Positions 52,399-61,031 of a stretch of DNA of 64,000 nucleotides are shown piece by piece. The stretch spans positions 124,001-188,000 of the forward strand of contig JAEYLX010000075.1 of assembly GCA_023407575.1 (NCBI GenBank), read 5' to 3'. This DNA comes from Bacillota bacterium. GTDB lineage: Bacteria > Bacillota > Clostridia > Lachnospirales > Lachnospiraceae. A model generated the notes under the pieces. That model ran no database searches and was not told the origin of the DNA. It saw only the letters and a list, made by a program, of their open reading frames with translations. A program made the position numbers and the translations under genes. Numbering within the stretch: position 1 is the first letter of the stretch; each line of letters begins with the position of its first letter.

Positions 52399-52664
52399 AC
52401 TCTCTATCTTCTTTCCATTTTTATTCCAAGAATTCTAAATAATATCATTTCCATCAAAACAACAATCACTATTCAGAGTCTTCCTGTTTTCTTAGTATAC
52501 CATAAATTCCTATCACATTACTATTAGCATCTTTGCCATTCATTGTTATTGTATTGAATTATTTTATTAACATTATCTTAGCTGTTATTCTCCTCATTAC
52601 GAGGATCCTGTGGTGAATACAGTAGTTCGGTTTTTCATCAAAAAATATTTTATATTTATAAAGC

Positions 52665-52694
52665 TTGACAAATGCATGAATGTGCATATATAGT
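52665..52694 (+). promoter_or_regulatory. ArsR promoter with operator in the spacer
   Basis: TTGACA (52665-52670), 18-bp spacer, TATAGT (52689-52694). The spacer contains AATGCATGAATGTGCATATA, which recurs in front of the EFR1 gene (53144-53167). It also proves that translation cannot start at 52672. Confidence 0.7.
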
Positions 52695-52716
52695 TATATC
52701 TAAGGATGGTGAATAT

Positions 52717-53061
52717 ATGGGAAGCAAATATGATCCTCAGGCATGCAGCAAGCTGATACAGGATAATATTGATTTTGAATTTTTTAAGACACTATTAGAT
52801 CCGGTACGCACAGAGATTTTACTTTATCTTGTCTCTAATGGGATTAAGAACATAAAAGAAATAGCAGAAAACTTTTCACAAGACCGCTCTGTTATATCGC
52901 GGCATTTGGACTTAATGTACAGATATGGCATAGTAGATAAAACCAAGGAAAATCGTAATATCTACTATGAAGCGAAAAGCATGTTTGTCATTGACAAATT
53001 TGACCAGACCACAAATAATATTAAAAATCTGTTATCCTTAACCCTCAAGTCAAAGGAATAA
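52717..53061 (+). CDS. ArsR family transcriptional regulator
   Basis: 114 residues from the ATG at 52717, preceded by AAGGATGGTGA; the longer frame from 52672 lies in the promoter. Winged helix: LLDPVRTEILLYLVSNGIKNIKEIAENFSQDRSVISRHLDLMYRYGIVDKTKENRNIYYEAK. There is one N-terminal Cys (ACSKL), but no CxC metal motif in the DNA-recognition helix, so a metal signal is doubtful. The repeated operator suggests that it regulates itself and the EFR1 gene downstream. Confidence 0.88.
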   Translation: MGSKYDPQACSKLIQDNIDFEFFKTLLDPVRTEILLYLVSNGIKNIKEIAENFSQDRSVISRHLDLMYRYGIVDKTKENRNIYYEAKSMFVIDKFDQTTNNIKNLLSLTLKSKE

Positions 53062-53107
53062 CTCGGACAGAAAGGAATCTCTATTGCTTCGCTACCCGCT
53101 TAGGCGC

Positions 53108-53139
53108 AAAAGTGTCAGTAAAACTGACACTTTGTTTTT
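53108..53139 (+). terminator. Terminator of the ArsR gene
   Basis: Perfect 11-bp arms AAAGTGTCAGT and ACTGACACTTT with a 3-nt loop, followed by GTTTTTG. It separates the ArsR gene from the EFR1 gene, which therefore needs its own promoter. Confidence 0.85.
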
Positions 53140-53143
53140 GCAT

Positions 53144-53167
53144 TATATGTGCAATTATGTGCATATA
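53144..53167 (+). promoter_or_regulatory. Second ArsR-type operator, before the EFR1 gene
   Basis: TATATGTGCAATTATGTGCATATA, identical over the last 11 bases to the operator in the ArsR promoter and similar over all 24 (17 matches). It lies 56 bases before the EFR1 start. Confidence 0.65.
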
Positions 53168-53222
53168 AGCTCAATTATTCAAATTGAAACCTCAAATAAA
53201 CAAATGGAAAGGATACTACATT

Positions 53223-54038
53223 ATGAGTAAGAACATTATTTTCGTTTTTTCAGGAACAGGCAACAGCCTGTGGGCAGCAAAAGAAATCGCAAGGGAGTTG
53301 GAAGACTGTGAGATTGCGACTATGGGCAGCAGTGGAAAGTCGTCCTTGCCGGGAGGCTATGACAGCATCGGCTTTGTCTACCCTACCTATGCAGGGGGAA
53401 TGCCAAAACGTGTAAAGGAGTTTGTTTCACATATTGATTTACAGAATAACAGGGATGCATATTACTTTGCGATTGCAACCTGCGGGAGAATATCCAGAGC
53501 TCAAAACGTTGTTACACAGATGCGAAATTTGCTGAAGCATAAAAATATTAAACTTAACTATGGAGAACGCCTTGATATGTTTTCCAACTATGTCGTTGGG
53601 TATGAAATGCGTGATACGGTCAGAGAAGAAGCAGATCAGTCTGCTGCCGATATAAAACCAATGATAGAGAGCATCAAGCTTCATATGTCGAATAACGGGA
53701 ACACTGTTTTAACTCCAAGGCAACTCACCTCGATTGGCTTTATGCACATTGTTTCGAATATGGATAAGAATTTCAATGTATCCGACGCTTGTACAAGCTG
53801 CGGCATATGCAAGAAAGTCTGCCCAATGGGCAACATTGAGCTGGAGAAAGGTGCAAAGCCCTGTTTTGGACATCACTGCGAACAATGCTTGGCCTGTATT
53901 CAATGCTGCCCAACCATGGCAATTAATTATAAAGACAAAACCCAGAACAGAAAACGATATCTCCATCCCGATATTGCCTGGAAGGAACTTGCAGAATTAA
54001 ACAAAAAGGGACAAATCTCTGCCCATTATTCTATGTAA
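53223..54038 (+). CDS. EFR1 family ferredoxin: flavodoxin-like domain plus two [4Fe-4S] clusters
   Basis: 271 residues from the ATG at 53223 with GGAAAGGA upstream. FMN loop VFSGTGNSLWAAKEIARELEDC (7-28), PTYAGGMPKRVKEF near 57-70, ferredoxin motifs CTSCGICKKVCPMGN near 191-205 and CEQCLACIQCCP near 219-230. Strongly similar to the protein at 3084-3875 in both halves. Role: probably passes electrons between ferredoxin and a flavin or unknown substrate. Controlled by the ArsR protein (shared operator). It is convergent to the Rnf operon, the main ferredoxin:NAD system. Confidence 0.9.
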   Translation: MSKNIIFVFSGTGNSLWAAKEIARELEDCEIATMGSSGKSSLPGGYDSIGFVYPTYAGGMPKRVKEFVSHIDLQNNRDAYYFAIATCGRISRAQNVVTQMRNLLKHKNIKLNYGERLDMFSNYVVGYEMRDTVREEADQSAADIKPMIESIKLHMSNNGNTVLTPRQLTSIGFMHIVSNMDKNFNVSDACTSCGICKKVCPMGNIELEKGAKPCFGHHCEQCLACIQCCPTMAINYKDKTQNRKRYLHPDIAWKELAELNKKGQISAHYSM

Positions 54039-54074
54039 GGCAGAAAATAAAGGCTCAATAACTCACGCTATGCT

Positions 54075-54113
54075 ATACCCTCGATATGATCCATAAACAC
54101 ATATCGAGGGTAT
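54075..54113. terminator. Bidirectional terminator between EFR1 and rnfB
   Basis: Perfect 14-bp arms ATACCCTCGATATG (54075-54088) and CATATCGAGGGTAT (54100-54113), 11-nt loop, between convergent transcription units. Confidence 0.85.
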
Positions 54114-54125
54114 ATTGTCTGGTAT

Positions 54126-54932
54126 TTATTCTTCGTTAATGATTGTAATAACCTTTGAAGGGCACTTTTTGACACAAGCCATACAATGTGTGCACTTTTT
54201 GTAATCAATCTTTGCTAAATTATGTTTCACCGTAATAGCATCAAAATTGCACACCTTTTCACACAGCTTGCAGCCGATACAACCCACAGAACAGTGAAGC
54301 TTTACTTCCTTGCCCTTTTCCTGTGTAAAACAAGAAACTCTTACATTGGAGGATTCCGGAACCAGTTCAATAAGGTTCTTGGGGCAAGCCGATATGCATT
54401 TACCACACCCGGTACATTTCGTCGGGTCAATTACCGAAATATCATGTTCTATTCGTATTGCACCAAACTGGCATAGCTTCTTACAGCTTGCAAGTCCGAT
54501 ACAGCCATAGGTACATTGCTTTGTGCCTCCGCCAGCCAACTGTACGGCTGCGTTACAATCCAAAATCCCCTCATAGCTGTATCTGTAATGAGCAACTGCA
54601 ACCGAACCTATGCATTTTACAAAGGCAACACGCTTTTCAAAGGATTCGGATTTAACCCCAAGAATAGAGGCAATGCTTTCCGCTGTGCTCGCTCCTCCTA
54701 CAGGGCATCCATTCAACTGAGCTCGCTCTTCTACCAGTGCCTCAGCAAATGAGTAACATCCTGCGAAACCGCATCCAGCACAGTTTGCACCGGGCAAAGC
54801 ATCGAGAACTCTCTGCAGACGTTCATCAACCGGAACTTCCAGTTTTTTGCCTGCATAACCAAGTACAAGTCCAAAAATCAAGCTAATTGTACCGATAGCT
54901 ATGATCGGATTTATTAAATAGGAAAAATCCAT
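54126..54932 (-). CDS. rnfB: Rnf complex subunit RnfB (Fe-S subunit)
   Basis: 268 residues. N-terminal membrane anchor (INPIIAIGTISLIFGLVLGYAGK), then the RnfB-specific Cys motif CAGCGFAGCYSFAEAL near 49-64 with the fourth Cys in NGCPVGG, then ferredoxin motifs CTGCGKCISACPKN, a CIGCKLCEKVCNF cluster and CTHCMACVKKCPS. RnfB is the entry point for electrons from reduced ferredoxin. Last gene of rnfCDGEAB; 47 bases after rnfA. Confidence 0.94.
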   Translation of the reverse strand: MDFSYLINPIIAIGTISLIFGLVLGYAGKKLEVPVDERLQRVLDALPGANCAGCGFAGCYSFAEALVEERAQLNGCPVGGASTAESIASILGVKSESFEKRVAFVKCIGSVAVAHYRYSYEGILDCNAAVQLAGGGTKQCTYGCIGLASCKKLCQFGAIRIEHDISVIDPTKCTGCGKCISACPKNLIELVPESSNVRVSCFTQEKGKEVKLHCSVGCIGCKLCEKVCNFDAITVKHNLAKIDYKKCTHCMACVKKCPSKVITIINEE

Positions 54933-54979
54933 CTAATTCTCTCCTCATTTCATTATTTTGTAAAGTTGCTATAATTCTT

Positions 54980-55552
54980 CTAAAACAAACCATAAAAGCC
55001 CATAAATGCAATGCTCATTAAGCCAGCAATAATAAAGGTAATCGGATGCCCCTTAAATATTTTAGGAATATCTGCTTTTTCAAGCTTTGTACGCAGCCCT
55101 GCCAGCAAAAGAATCGCAAGAGAAAATCCAACTCCGGCACCAAAACCATAGACAACGGATTGGATTAGAGTATGATGATTCTCTTGATTAATAATTGCAA
55201 CACCGAAAATTGCACAGTTAACGGCAATCAGAGGTAAGTATACACCAAGCGCACGATGAAGAGCTGGACTGCTTTTTTTAATGAACATTTCTACAAGCTG
55301 TACAAGCGACGCTATTATCAGGATATAAGCCATGGTGGAGAGATATTCCACCCCCAATGGTGCCAGTATATATTTATAGGTAATATGCGTAAAGAAGGAA
55401 GATAAAGTAATAACAAAGGTGATTGCCAGACTCATCCCGATAGAGTTTTCAATTTTGTTGGATACTCCGAAGAAGGAGCAAACTCCCAAAAACTGTGCAA
55501 GAATAAAGTTATTGACCAGAACTACACCTAAAAACAGAAAAAACAAATCCAT
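54980..55552 (-). CDS. rnfA: Rnf complex subunit RnfA
   Basis: 190 residues, six hydrophobic helices of the RnfA/RnfE/NqrD/E fold. FFLFLGVVLVNNFILAQFLGVCSFFGVSNK (4-33) carries the conserved Asn-Asn and Cys, and LRTALGVYLPLIAVNCAIFGVAI near 100-122 the second half-repeat with its Cys; the pair of Cys holds a shared [2Fe-2S] centre within the membrane. Start 2 bases past the rnfE stop. Confidence 0.95.
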   Translation of the reverse strand: MDLFFLFLGVVLVNNFILAQFLGVCSFFGVSNKIENSIGMSLAITFVITLSSFFTHITYKYILAPLGVEYLSTMAYILIIASLVQLVEMFIKKSSPALHRALGVYLPLIAVNCAIFGVAIINQENHHTLIQSVVYGFGAGVGFSLAILLLAGLRTKLEKADIPKIFKGHPITFIIAGLMSIAFMGFYGLF

Positions 55553-55554
55553 AG

Positions 55555-56163
55555 TTATTGATCCTCCTTCTTAGGCTTTTCTTTGAAATAGTTAATGGCT
55601 GCAATGATAAATGCGATTGTAAAAAACGCTCCAGGGGCAAAAATCATAGTCAGCGTTTTGGGAAATAGCTCTGGAAGAACTGTAATCCCAAAGAAAGTCC
55701 CAGCTCCTAAAATTTCACGAATGCTACCAATCAGAATAAGAGCAATTGTAAAGCCTAAGCCCATGAAAAATCCATCAGCCACAGAGTGGATGATCTTATT
55801 TTTTGAAGCGAAAACCTCTGCTCTTGCAAACGGAATGCAATTTACTACAATTAAAGGGATAAAGATACCTAAGGATTTATCCAGGTCTGGAAAATAAGCC
55901 TTAATTAAAAGCTGAAGAATGGTAACGAAACCGGCTGTAATTGAAACCAGAACAGGTAATCTGACTTTTTCAGGCAGAATGTTACGCAAAGAAGAAATCG
56001 CCATACTTGCAAACGTCATAACCAAGGTTGTAGAAATCCCCATACCTAAGCCATTTGACGCACTTGTGGTAACCGCGAGAGTCGGACACAGACCAATCAG
56101 TTGGACGAATACTGGGTTTTCATAAATAATCCCATTCAATGCTATTTTTTTAAAGTTGCCCAT
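55555..56163 (-). CDS. rnfE: Rnf complex subunit RnfE
   Basis: 202 residues, membrane protein paralogous to RnfA in inverted topology. NPVFVQLIGLCPTLAVTTSASNGLGMG near 16-42 and GIFIPLIVVNCIPFARAEVFASKN near 98-121 are the signature half repeats with one Cys each. Partner of RnfA in the electron path. Its ATG overlaps the rnfG stop by one base. Confidence 0.95.
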   Translation of the reverse strand: MGNFKKIALNGIIYENPVFVQLIGLCPTLAVTTSASNGLGMGISTTLVMTFASMAISSLRNILPEKVRLPVLVSITAGFVTILQLLIKAYFPDLDKSLGIFIPLIVVNCIPFARAEVFASKNKIIHSVADGFFMGLGFTIALILIGSIREILGAGTFFGITVLPELFPKTLTMIFAPGAFFTIAFIIAAINYFKEKPKKEDQ

Positions 56164-56729
56164 TATTCTCCTCCTTCAATCAACATGATAAGTTCAGCGG
56201 CATGATTTACGCCTTGTGCAATTGCTTTTGAAGTAATGGTTGCACCTGTGATTGCTAGTACTTCCATTTCCTTAGCAGGAGGTTTTACAATATTGATTGG
56301 AAAGATGGATCTCCCTTCAAAGCGACTTGTAAACTCCGGTTTGGCAGCGATATCACCAAGTCCTGGTGTTTCGTTTGATTGTAAAATACGATAGCTGGTT
56401 ACAGCTATATCTGCATCAAATCCTACCATGGTCAGAATTTCTCCCCCATAGCCTTTTGGCGTAACGGTTACAACATATCCAACCCTACTACCGGATGCAT
56501 CTAAACCTCTTTCCACCATCGATACCGTCGACTTGTTATTGTTTATGAAGTCAACTGTTTCAAAGGTTAATGCTGACGGCAATAATATTTGCTTTGATAA
56601 AAGTAATTCCCGCTCTAATTGTGCTTGAATAGGTTCTTCTGTAATATAGTATACAACGCCTAGCAGGCCTGCAATAATTACAGTCGTTGCGAATAAAAAT
56701 AGCGCTTGTTTTAGAACTGATTTCATCAT
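56163..56729 (-). CDS. rnfG: Rnf complex subunit RnfG (covalent FMN)
   Basis: 188 residues. One N-terminal helix (KQALFLFATTVIIAGLLGVVYYI), then an extracytoplasmic FMN-binding domain. LAITGATITSKAIAQGVNHA near 160-179 contains the S/T-G-A-T motif whose Thr carries FMN through a phosphoester bond; NETPGLGD near 121-128 is also typical. Overlaps rnfD by one base, and rnfE by one, so the genes are tightly coupled. Confidence 0.94.
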   Translation of the reverse strand: MMKSVLKQALFLFATTVIIAGLLGVVYYITEEPIQAQLERELLLSKQILLPSALTFETVDFINNNKSTVSMVERGLDASGSRVGYVVTVTPKGYGGEILTMVGFDADIAVTSYRILQSNETPGLGDIAAKPEFTSRFEGRSIFPINIVKPPAKEMEVLAITGATITSKAIAQGVNHAAELIMLIEGGE

Positions 56730-57664
56730 TATTTTCCACCTCCATACACTCGAGGTACTGTAATTTTATCTATATATGGCACAACAAGATTCATAATTAA
56801 AATGGAATAGCAAACACCTTCTGGAAAACCACCATAGAATCGGATGAGAATAGCTATTACTCCACAACCAATTCCCATAAGGAATTGTCCTTTCGGATGA
56901 ATAGGAGCTGAAGCATAATCGGTAGCCATAAAAAATGCACCTAATAACAGACCGCCCGTGAGAAGCTCATACAGCGGATAGGAAGCGTCAAACCCAGCGC
57001 GTTTTAACAGGGTCGCAAGAAGAAAGAATACTACAATAAAGGAAACAGGGGTTCTCCAGGAAATGACACCGCGTACAATGAGGTAAATACCTCCTAAAAT
57101 AATTGCTATTGCACAAACCTCCCCAAGACTACCTCCTTTGAAGCCAAAAAGAGCATTGATATAATCCATGGAGGTCGGTATAAAGTCGCCTTCCTTCATT
57201 CTACCAAGAGGCGTTGCTCCTGAGGTGGCATCAAGGGACCAGGTTGTCATTTCTACAGGATAAGACATCAATAAAAATGCTCTGGCAGCCAATGCCGGGT
57301 TCATAAAATTATGTCCCAGTCCGCCAAACAACATTTTTACAACGATAATTGCGAAGAAGCCGCCGACAATCGGCAACCAGAAGGGTACTGTATATGGTAA
57401 ATTCATTGCCAGCAATAAGCCCGTAACAACGGCACTGCCATCTCGAATGGTGATTGGTTTTTTTGCTATTTTTCCAAATATCCATTCAGCAGATACACAC
57501 GCTACCACAGATACAATAATTGTAATAAGTGCTCTCACCCCAAAGAAATAAATCCCTGCAATACATGCAGGCAAAAGTGCAATGACTACATCATACATGA
57601 TTTTTTCAATGGTAGCTTCGGAGCGTATATGAGGATTTGCTGAAACTATTCTTTTATTTGTCAT
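56729..57664 (-). CDS. rnfD: Rnf complex subunit RnfD (covalent FMN, ion pump core)
   Basis: 311 residues with nine to ten helices. DGSAVVTGLLLAMNLP near 76-91, GGLGHNFMNPALAARAFLLMSYP near 114-136 and SGATPLGRMKEGDF near 148-161, where the Thr binds FMN. It forms the Na+ or H+ translocating core with RnfA and RnfE. Gap of 5 bases from rnfC. Confidence 0.95.
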   Translation of the reverse strand: MTNKRIVSANPHIRSEATIEKIMYDVVIALLPACIAGIYFFGVRALITIIVSVVACVSAEWIFGKIAKKPITIRDGSAVVTGLLLAMNLPYTVPFWLPIVGGFFAIIVVKMLFGGLGHNFMNPALAARAFLLMSYPVEMTTWSLDATSGATPLGRMKEGDFIPTSMDYINALFGFKGGSLGEVCAIAIILGGIYLIVRGVISWRTPVSFIVVFFLLATLLKRAGFDASYPLYELLTGGLLLGAFFMATDYASAPIHPKGQFLMGIGCGVIAILIRFYGGFPEGVCYSILIMNLVVPYIDKITVPRVYGGGK

Positions 57665-57669
57665 TAATA

Positions 57670-59004
57670 TTAATCATCCTTTTTCTTTTTTTGTGAAAGC
57701 AATTGTCTTCTCTTCTTTTTTATGGTCTGCGTTAAGTGTCTTTTCGAGGGGCATACATAGGAACAGCTGCCACATTCAATGCATTCCATCCCATTACTAT
57801 GCACAAAGTTATCTACTTCGCGGTGTATCACAAATTGATTAAGAGCATACGGCATAAGACCAATAGGGCAACAAGCCACACAGCGGCCGCACCGGATACA
57901 ATTTCTTTCAGGAGGTATTTCTGCTTCTTCTGCTGTAAGAAGAAGAATACCGGATGTTGTTTTCATGACAGGTATTTTCAGCTTATATGTAGATATTCCC
58001 ATCATTGGGCCACCCACTATAATTTTAGACGGTTCAACATGCAATCCGCCTACATCTTCTACGATTTCATCAATAGGTGTTCCAAGTCTGATTTTATAAT
58101 TTCCAGGATTTTTTATTGCACCGCCTGCAAAGGTAACAACCTTTCTCATCAAGGGGCGCCCTCTTACAATTGCTCTGTGTATTGCAATCGCAGTATCCAC
58201 ATTGATTACCAGAACACCGGAAGTAGCAGGAAGCTTTCCTTTTTCAACTTCACGTCCTGTACAAGCCCAAATCAATTGTTTTTCACTGCCTTGAGGGTAT
58301 TTTGTTCTAACTGCAAGAACCTTTATCTTACTATGGCCCTCACATGCTTTTTTCATAGCTTCGATTGCTTTCGGTTTATTGTCTTCGATACCAATAATAG
58401 CTACCGCTGACGGCAATAGCTTCAGTATGATTTCTGTCCCAATGACAATTTTCTCTGACTCTTCCAACATAACCCGATAATCAGTTGTCAGGTATGGCTC
58501 GCATTCTGCTCCGTTGATAAGGACTTTATCAATAATCATGTCCTTCGACGGTGATAGCTTCACATGGGTTGGGAAACCTGCTCCTCCCAGTCCAACAATA
58601 CCAGCCTCTCTAATTATTTTTATAATCTCATCGTGGGTATAGCTGTTATAATCTTTGGGTTCGGAAATTGAAGGATGCTCTTCATAGAGCCCGTCATTTT
58701 CTACTATAACAGCATTTGAAACAATTCCGGCAGGAGTTAGGACCCTTGTAATCGCGTCTACAGTTCCCGACACGCTTGCGTGGATTGGAGAAGAAATATC
58801 TCCTTCTGCATCTCCAATTTTTTGTCCCAGAAGCACACGCTCACCAACAGCTACCACTGGCTGGCATGGAACACCTATGCTTTGTACCATAGGATATACC
58901 ATTTTAGAACCGACTCTGGGGAGTATTACTTGTATTGCTCTGTCACCCGTGTGATGTTTCTCACCTTTGGGATGAATTCCTCTTTTAAAAGTAGGCAATC
59001 TCAT
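57670..59004 (-). CDS. rnfC: Rnf complex subunit RnfC (NADH/FMN site)
   Basis: 444 residues. HPKGEKHHTGDRAIQV near the N-terminus, VGLGGAGFPTHVKLSP near 135-150 for FMN/NADH, INGAECEPYLTTDYR near 166-180, and two ferredoxin motifs CIRCGRCVACCPIGLMPYAL near 371-390 and CIECGSCSYVCPSKRHL near 412-428. It gives electrons to NAD+ at the cytoplasmic side. First gene of the operon; the promoter must be within 59005-59236, where I see no clear boxes. Confidence 0.96.
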   Translation of the reverse strand: MRLPTFKRGIHPKGEKHHTGDRAIQVILPRVGSKMVYPMVQSIGVPCQPVVAVGERVLLGQKIGDAEGDISSPIHASVSGTVDAITRVLTPAGIVSNAVIVENDGLYEEHPSISEPKDYNSYTHDEIIKIIREAGIVGLGGAGFPTHVKLSPSKDMIIDKVLINGAECEPYLTTDYRVMLEESEKIVIGTEIILKLLPSAVAIIGIEDNKPKAIEAMKKACEGHSKIKVLAVRTKYPQGSEKQLIWACTGREVEKGKLPATSGVLVINVDTAIAIHRAIVRGRPLMRKVVTFAGGAIKNPGNYKIRLGTPIDEIVEDVGGLHVEPSKIIVGGPMMGISTYKLKIPVMKTTSGILLLTAEEAEIPPERNCIRCGRCVACCPIGLMPYALNQFVIHREVDNFVHSNGMECIECGSCSYVCPSKRHLTQTIKKKRRQLLSQKKKKDD

Positions 59005-59236
59005 AATTTCACTCCAAGTCTCTATATTTTTTTTAAATTACGTTTTTTAGTATATCATATTTTCTGGAATATAACAAATTCGTTATTTTGTTCACAAAAT
59101 TGCTATGTGTTCTATCCATTTGTATGTATATTTATTATGCTATCCCAACATTTATTCAAATTATATACACAACAAAGAGTCTAACTATAATTAGGAACAC
59201 TTTTTATAAATCTAAAAAATACTATAAACTGAAATA

Positions 59237-59273
59237 CCCCAATAAGTTAGATTTTTGATCTACCTTATTGGGG
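59237..59273 (-). terminator. Terminator of the RseC-like gene
   Basis: Arms CCCCAATAAG...AGAT (59237-59252) and ATCT...CTTATTGGGG (to 59273), two mismatched bases, 24 bases beyond the stop codon of the RseC-like gene. It separates this gene from rnfC. Confidence 0.8.
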
Positions 59274-59296
59274 TCAGTTTAAGCTTTACAGTGACT

Positions 59297-59752
59297 TTAA
59301 TATTCAATTTCTACTTCTAGGTCATTCTCCATGTTATTTGGAATAATAGCGGTTGCAACCGGAAATGTTGTATGGCTCTTAATCAACGGGTCTGCTAGGC
59401 GGATACACAAATAGCTTATTAATAAAAAGCTAATTCCTGCTGCAGCAGTAACAGGTTCCCGCAGACTTTCAGAAACCAGATTCGGTGTAATAATCCAACC
59501 TAACAAAATACCAACGGCAAAAGCAATCAGCGGTATACCGTAGAAAATAACAGCACCTGCCAGAATAGTTTCCTTCATATCAACAGATACATAATCTCCA
59601 ACAGAAGCATTACAGATGTTTTCAATTTCTATTGTCATGTCAGACCGTCTGTGCGCATCACATGCTTTACACTCACCACAGCCGGTAAGAGGGAACATTT
59701 TTACGCTCATACTCTTTCCAGACACCTTTGTTACCAAACCTTTTTCAGACAT
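59297..59752 (-). CDS. RseC/MucC-like (SoxR-reducing system) membrane protein
   Basis: 151 residues. N-terminal cytoplasmic part with a Cys cluster GCGECKACDAHRR near 25-37, then two membrane helices, near 66-86 and 98-118, and an acidic tail. In proteobacteria RseC works with Rsx/Rnf to keep SoxR reduced; in clostridia it occurs next to Rnf and may help mature or dock the complex. Its position upstream of rnfC on the same strand, but with a terminator between, supports a functional link and separate transcription. Confidence 0.88.
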   Translation of the reverse strand: MSEKGLVTKVSGKSMSVKMFPLTGCGECKACDAHRRSDMTIEIENICNASVGDYVSVDMKETILAGAVIFYGIPLIAFAVGILLGWIITPNLVSESLREPVTAAAGISFLLISYLCIRLADPLIKSHTTFPVATAIIPNNMENDLEVEIEY

Positions 59753-60256
59753 TGCAAAAACCTCCTCTGCTTATGTAAACAATAATAAGATCTACCGGTT
59801 TTATTTATAGCTTCACATTACTTAGCAACATTATAACACATGAGGAGGAGAAAAGGAAAAGATACTCTAATTAAAAGATTTCCATTCAAATGTACCATCA
59901 TCATACTCTATTTTTCTTCTGCTAATAAAAGCTCTCCGGTTGCTGCATCAAAATCAACATGTGCAAAATTTCCATTAAGGGATATGCCTATTACCTCCAA
60001 AAATATTCTGATATCCTTTGGACTTTTAACCAATGAAAAAAATGATAGTTTGAAGTTGTAACCAGAAACCCAGTTTTCTGGTTATCAGGCTTCCCTCCTA
60101 TAAAACATCTTAATTAAATGTCCAGTAGTTAATTTAATATCAGTTACAAAAACACAATAATTAAGGATTTGACAAGGATTTGTTTAATTTTCGGAAAAGA
60201 CTATTCACACCTGCCTGTGTTATATTGGTACTAGAAAAGTAAGAAGGGATCAACAT
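59753..60256. other. Intergenic region with decayed frame and hairpin
   Basis: 504 bases between divergent genes. On the minus strand a frame without start, from about 60084 to the stop at 59908, reads like protein (SLVKSPKDIRIFLEVIGIS, HVDFDAATGELLLAEEK), but it is not recognised and may be the end of a lost gene. A hairpin AACCAGAAA/TTTCTGGTT lies at 60060-60083. The ABC promoter lies in 60160-60250, where TTGACA occurs near 60168 without a matching -10 box. Confidence 0.4.
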
Positions 60257-61018
60257 ATGAATAAATCAATTTTACAAACAAGACAATTATGTAAGACATT
60301 TTCATCGGATGGACAACAGCAGCATGTCCTAACTAATTTAGATATTGATATTTATGAAGGTGATTTTACCATTATAATGGGAAGTTCAGGTTCCGGTAAA
60401 ACTACTCTTTTATATGCATTGTCCGGGATGGATGCCCCAACCCTTGGCAAGATTATCTTTCAAGGAACCCAGATTCAGGACCTTAATAGTGATGAACTAG
60501 CTAAATTCAGAAAAAAACATTGCGGTTTTATATTTCAAAACATCTATCTTCTGGAAAACATGAGTATTATGGATAATATTCTGACAGCAGGATATCTTGT
60601 AAACAATAACAAACCCGAAATAATCCAACGTGCAAAGGAGCTTTTTCAACAGGTAGGATTAACAGAAGGAATATGGCGCAAGTTTCCCAACCAATTATCT
60701 GGAGGAGAAAAGCAACGTGCTGCTCTTATTCGCTCCTTAATTAATAAGCCTGATATCATATTCGCAGATGAACCTACCGGAGCACTTAATTCTTCTACCG
60801 GTAAAGATGTCCTGGATATACTTACAAAAGTAAATCAAAATGGCCAGAGTATAGTAATGGTGACACATGATATAAAAGCTGCAATCAGAGCTGACCGTAT
60901 CATTTACTTAATGGATGGTAAGGTTTGCGGCGAACTAATTCTGGATAAGTATACAGAGGCAAATATGGAAGTACGAACTAAGAAGGCCAGAGATTTTCTT
61001 CAAGAAAATAATTGGTAA
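60257..61018 (+). CDS. ABC transporter ATP-binding protein (MacB/BceA type)
   Basis: 253 residues. Walker A IMGSSGSGKTTLLYALSGMDAP near 40-61, Q loop GFIFQNIYLLENM, signature QLSGGEKQRAALIRSLINKPD near 143-163, Walker B IIFADEPTGALNSSTGKD near 164-181, H loop MVTHD near 200. Of the LolD/MacB/BceA branch that pairs with FtsX-type permeases. 13 bases before its permease gene. Likely function: removal of, or resistance to, a peptide or lipid-targeting compound, or lipoprotein/enzyme handling with the downstream beta-lactamase-like protein. Confidence 0.93.
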   Translation: MNKSILQTRQLCKTFSSDGQQQHVLTNLDIDIYEGDFTIIMGSSGSGKTTLLYALSGMDAPTLGKIIFQGTQIQDLNSDELAKFRKKHCGFIFQNIYLLENMSIMDNILTAGYLVNNNKPEIIQRAKELFQQVGLTEGIWRKFPNQLSGGEKQRAALIRSLINKPDIIFADEPTGALNSSTGKDVLDILTKVNQNGQSIVMVTHDIKAAIRADRIIYLMDGKVCGELILDKYTEANMEVRTKKARDFLQENNW

Positions 61019-61031
61019 AGGAGACCTTTTA

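Noticed and set aside
52672..53061. 129-codon version of the ArsR gene
   Set aside because: Its first codons lie in the promoter spacer between TTGACA and TATAGT, so the ATG at 52717 is used.
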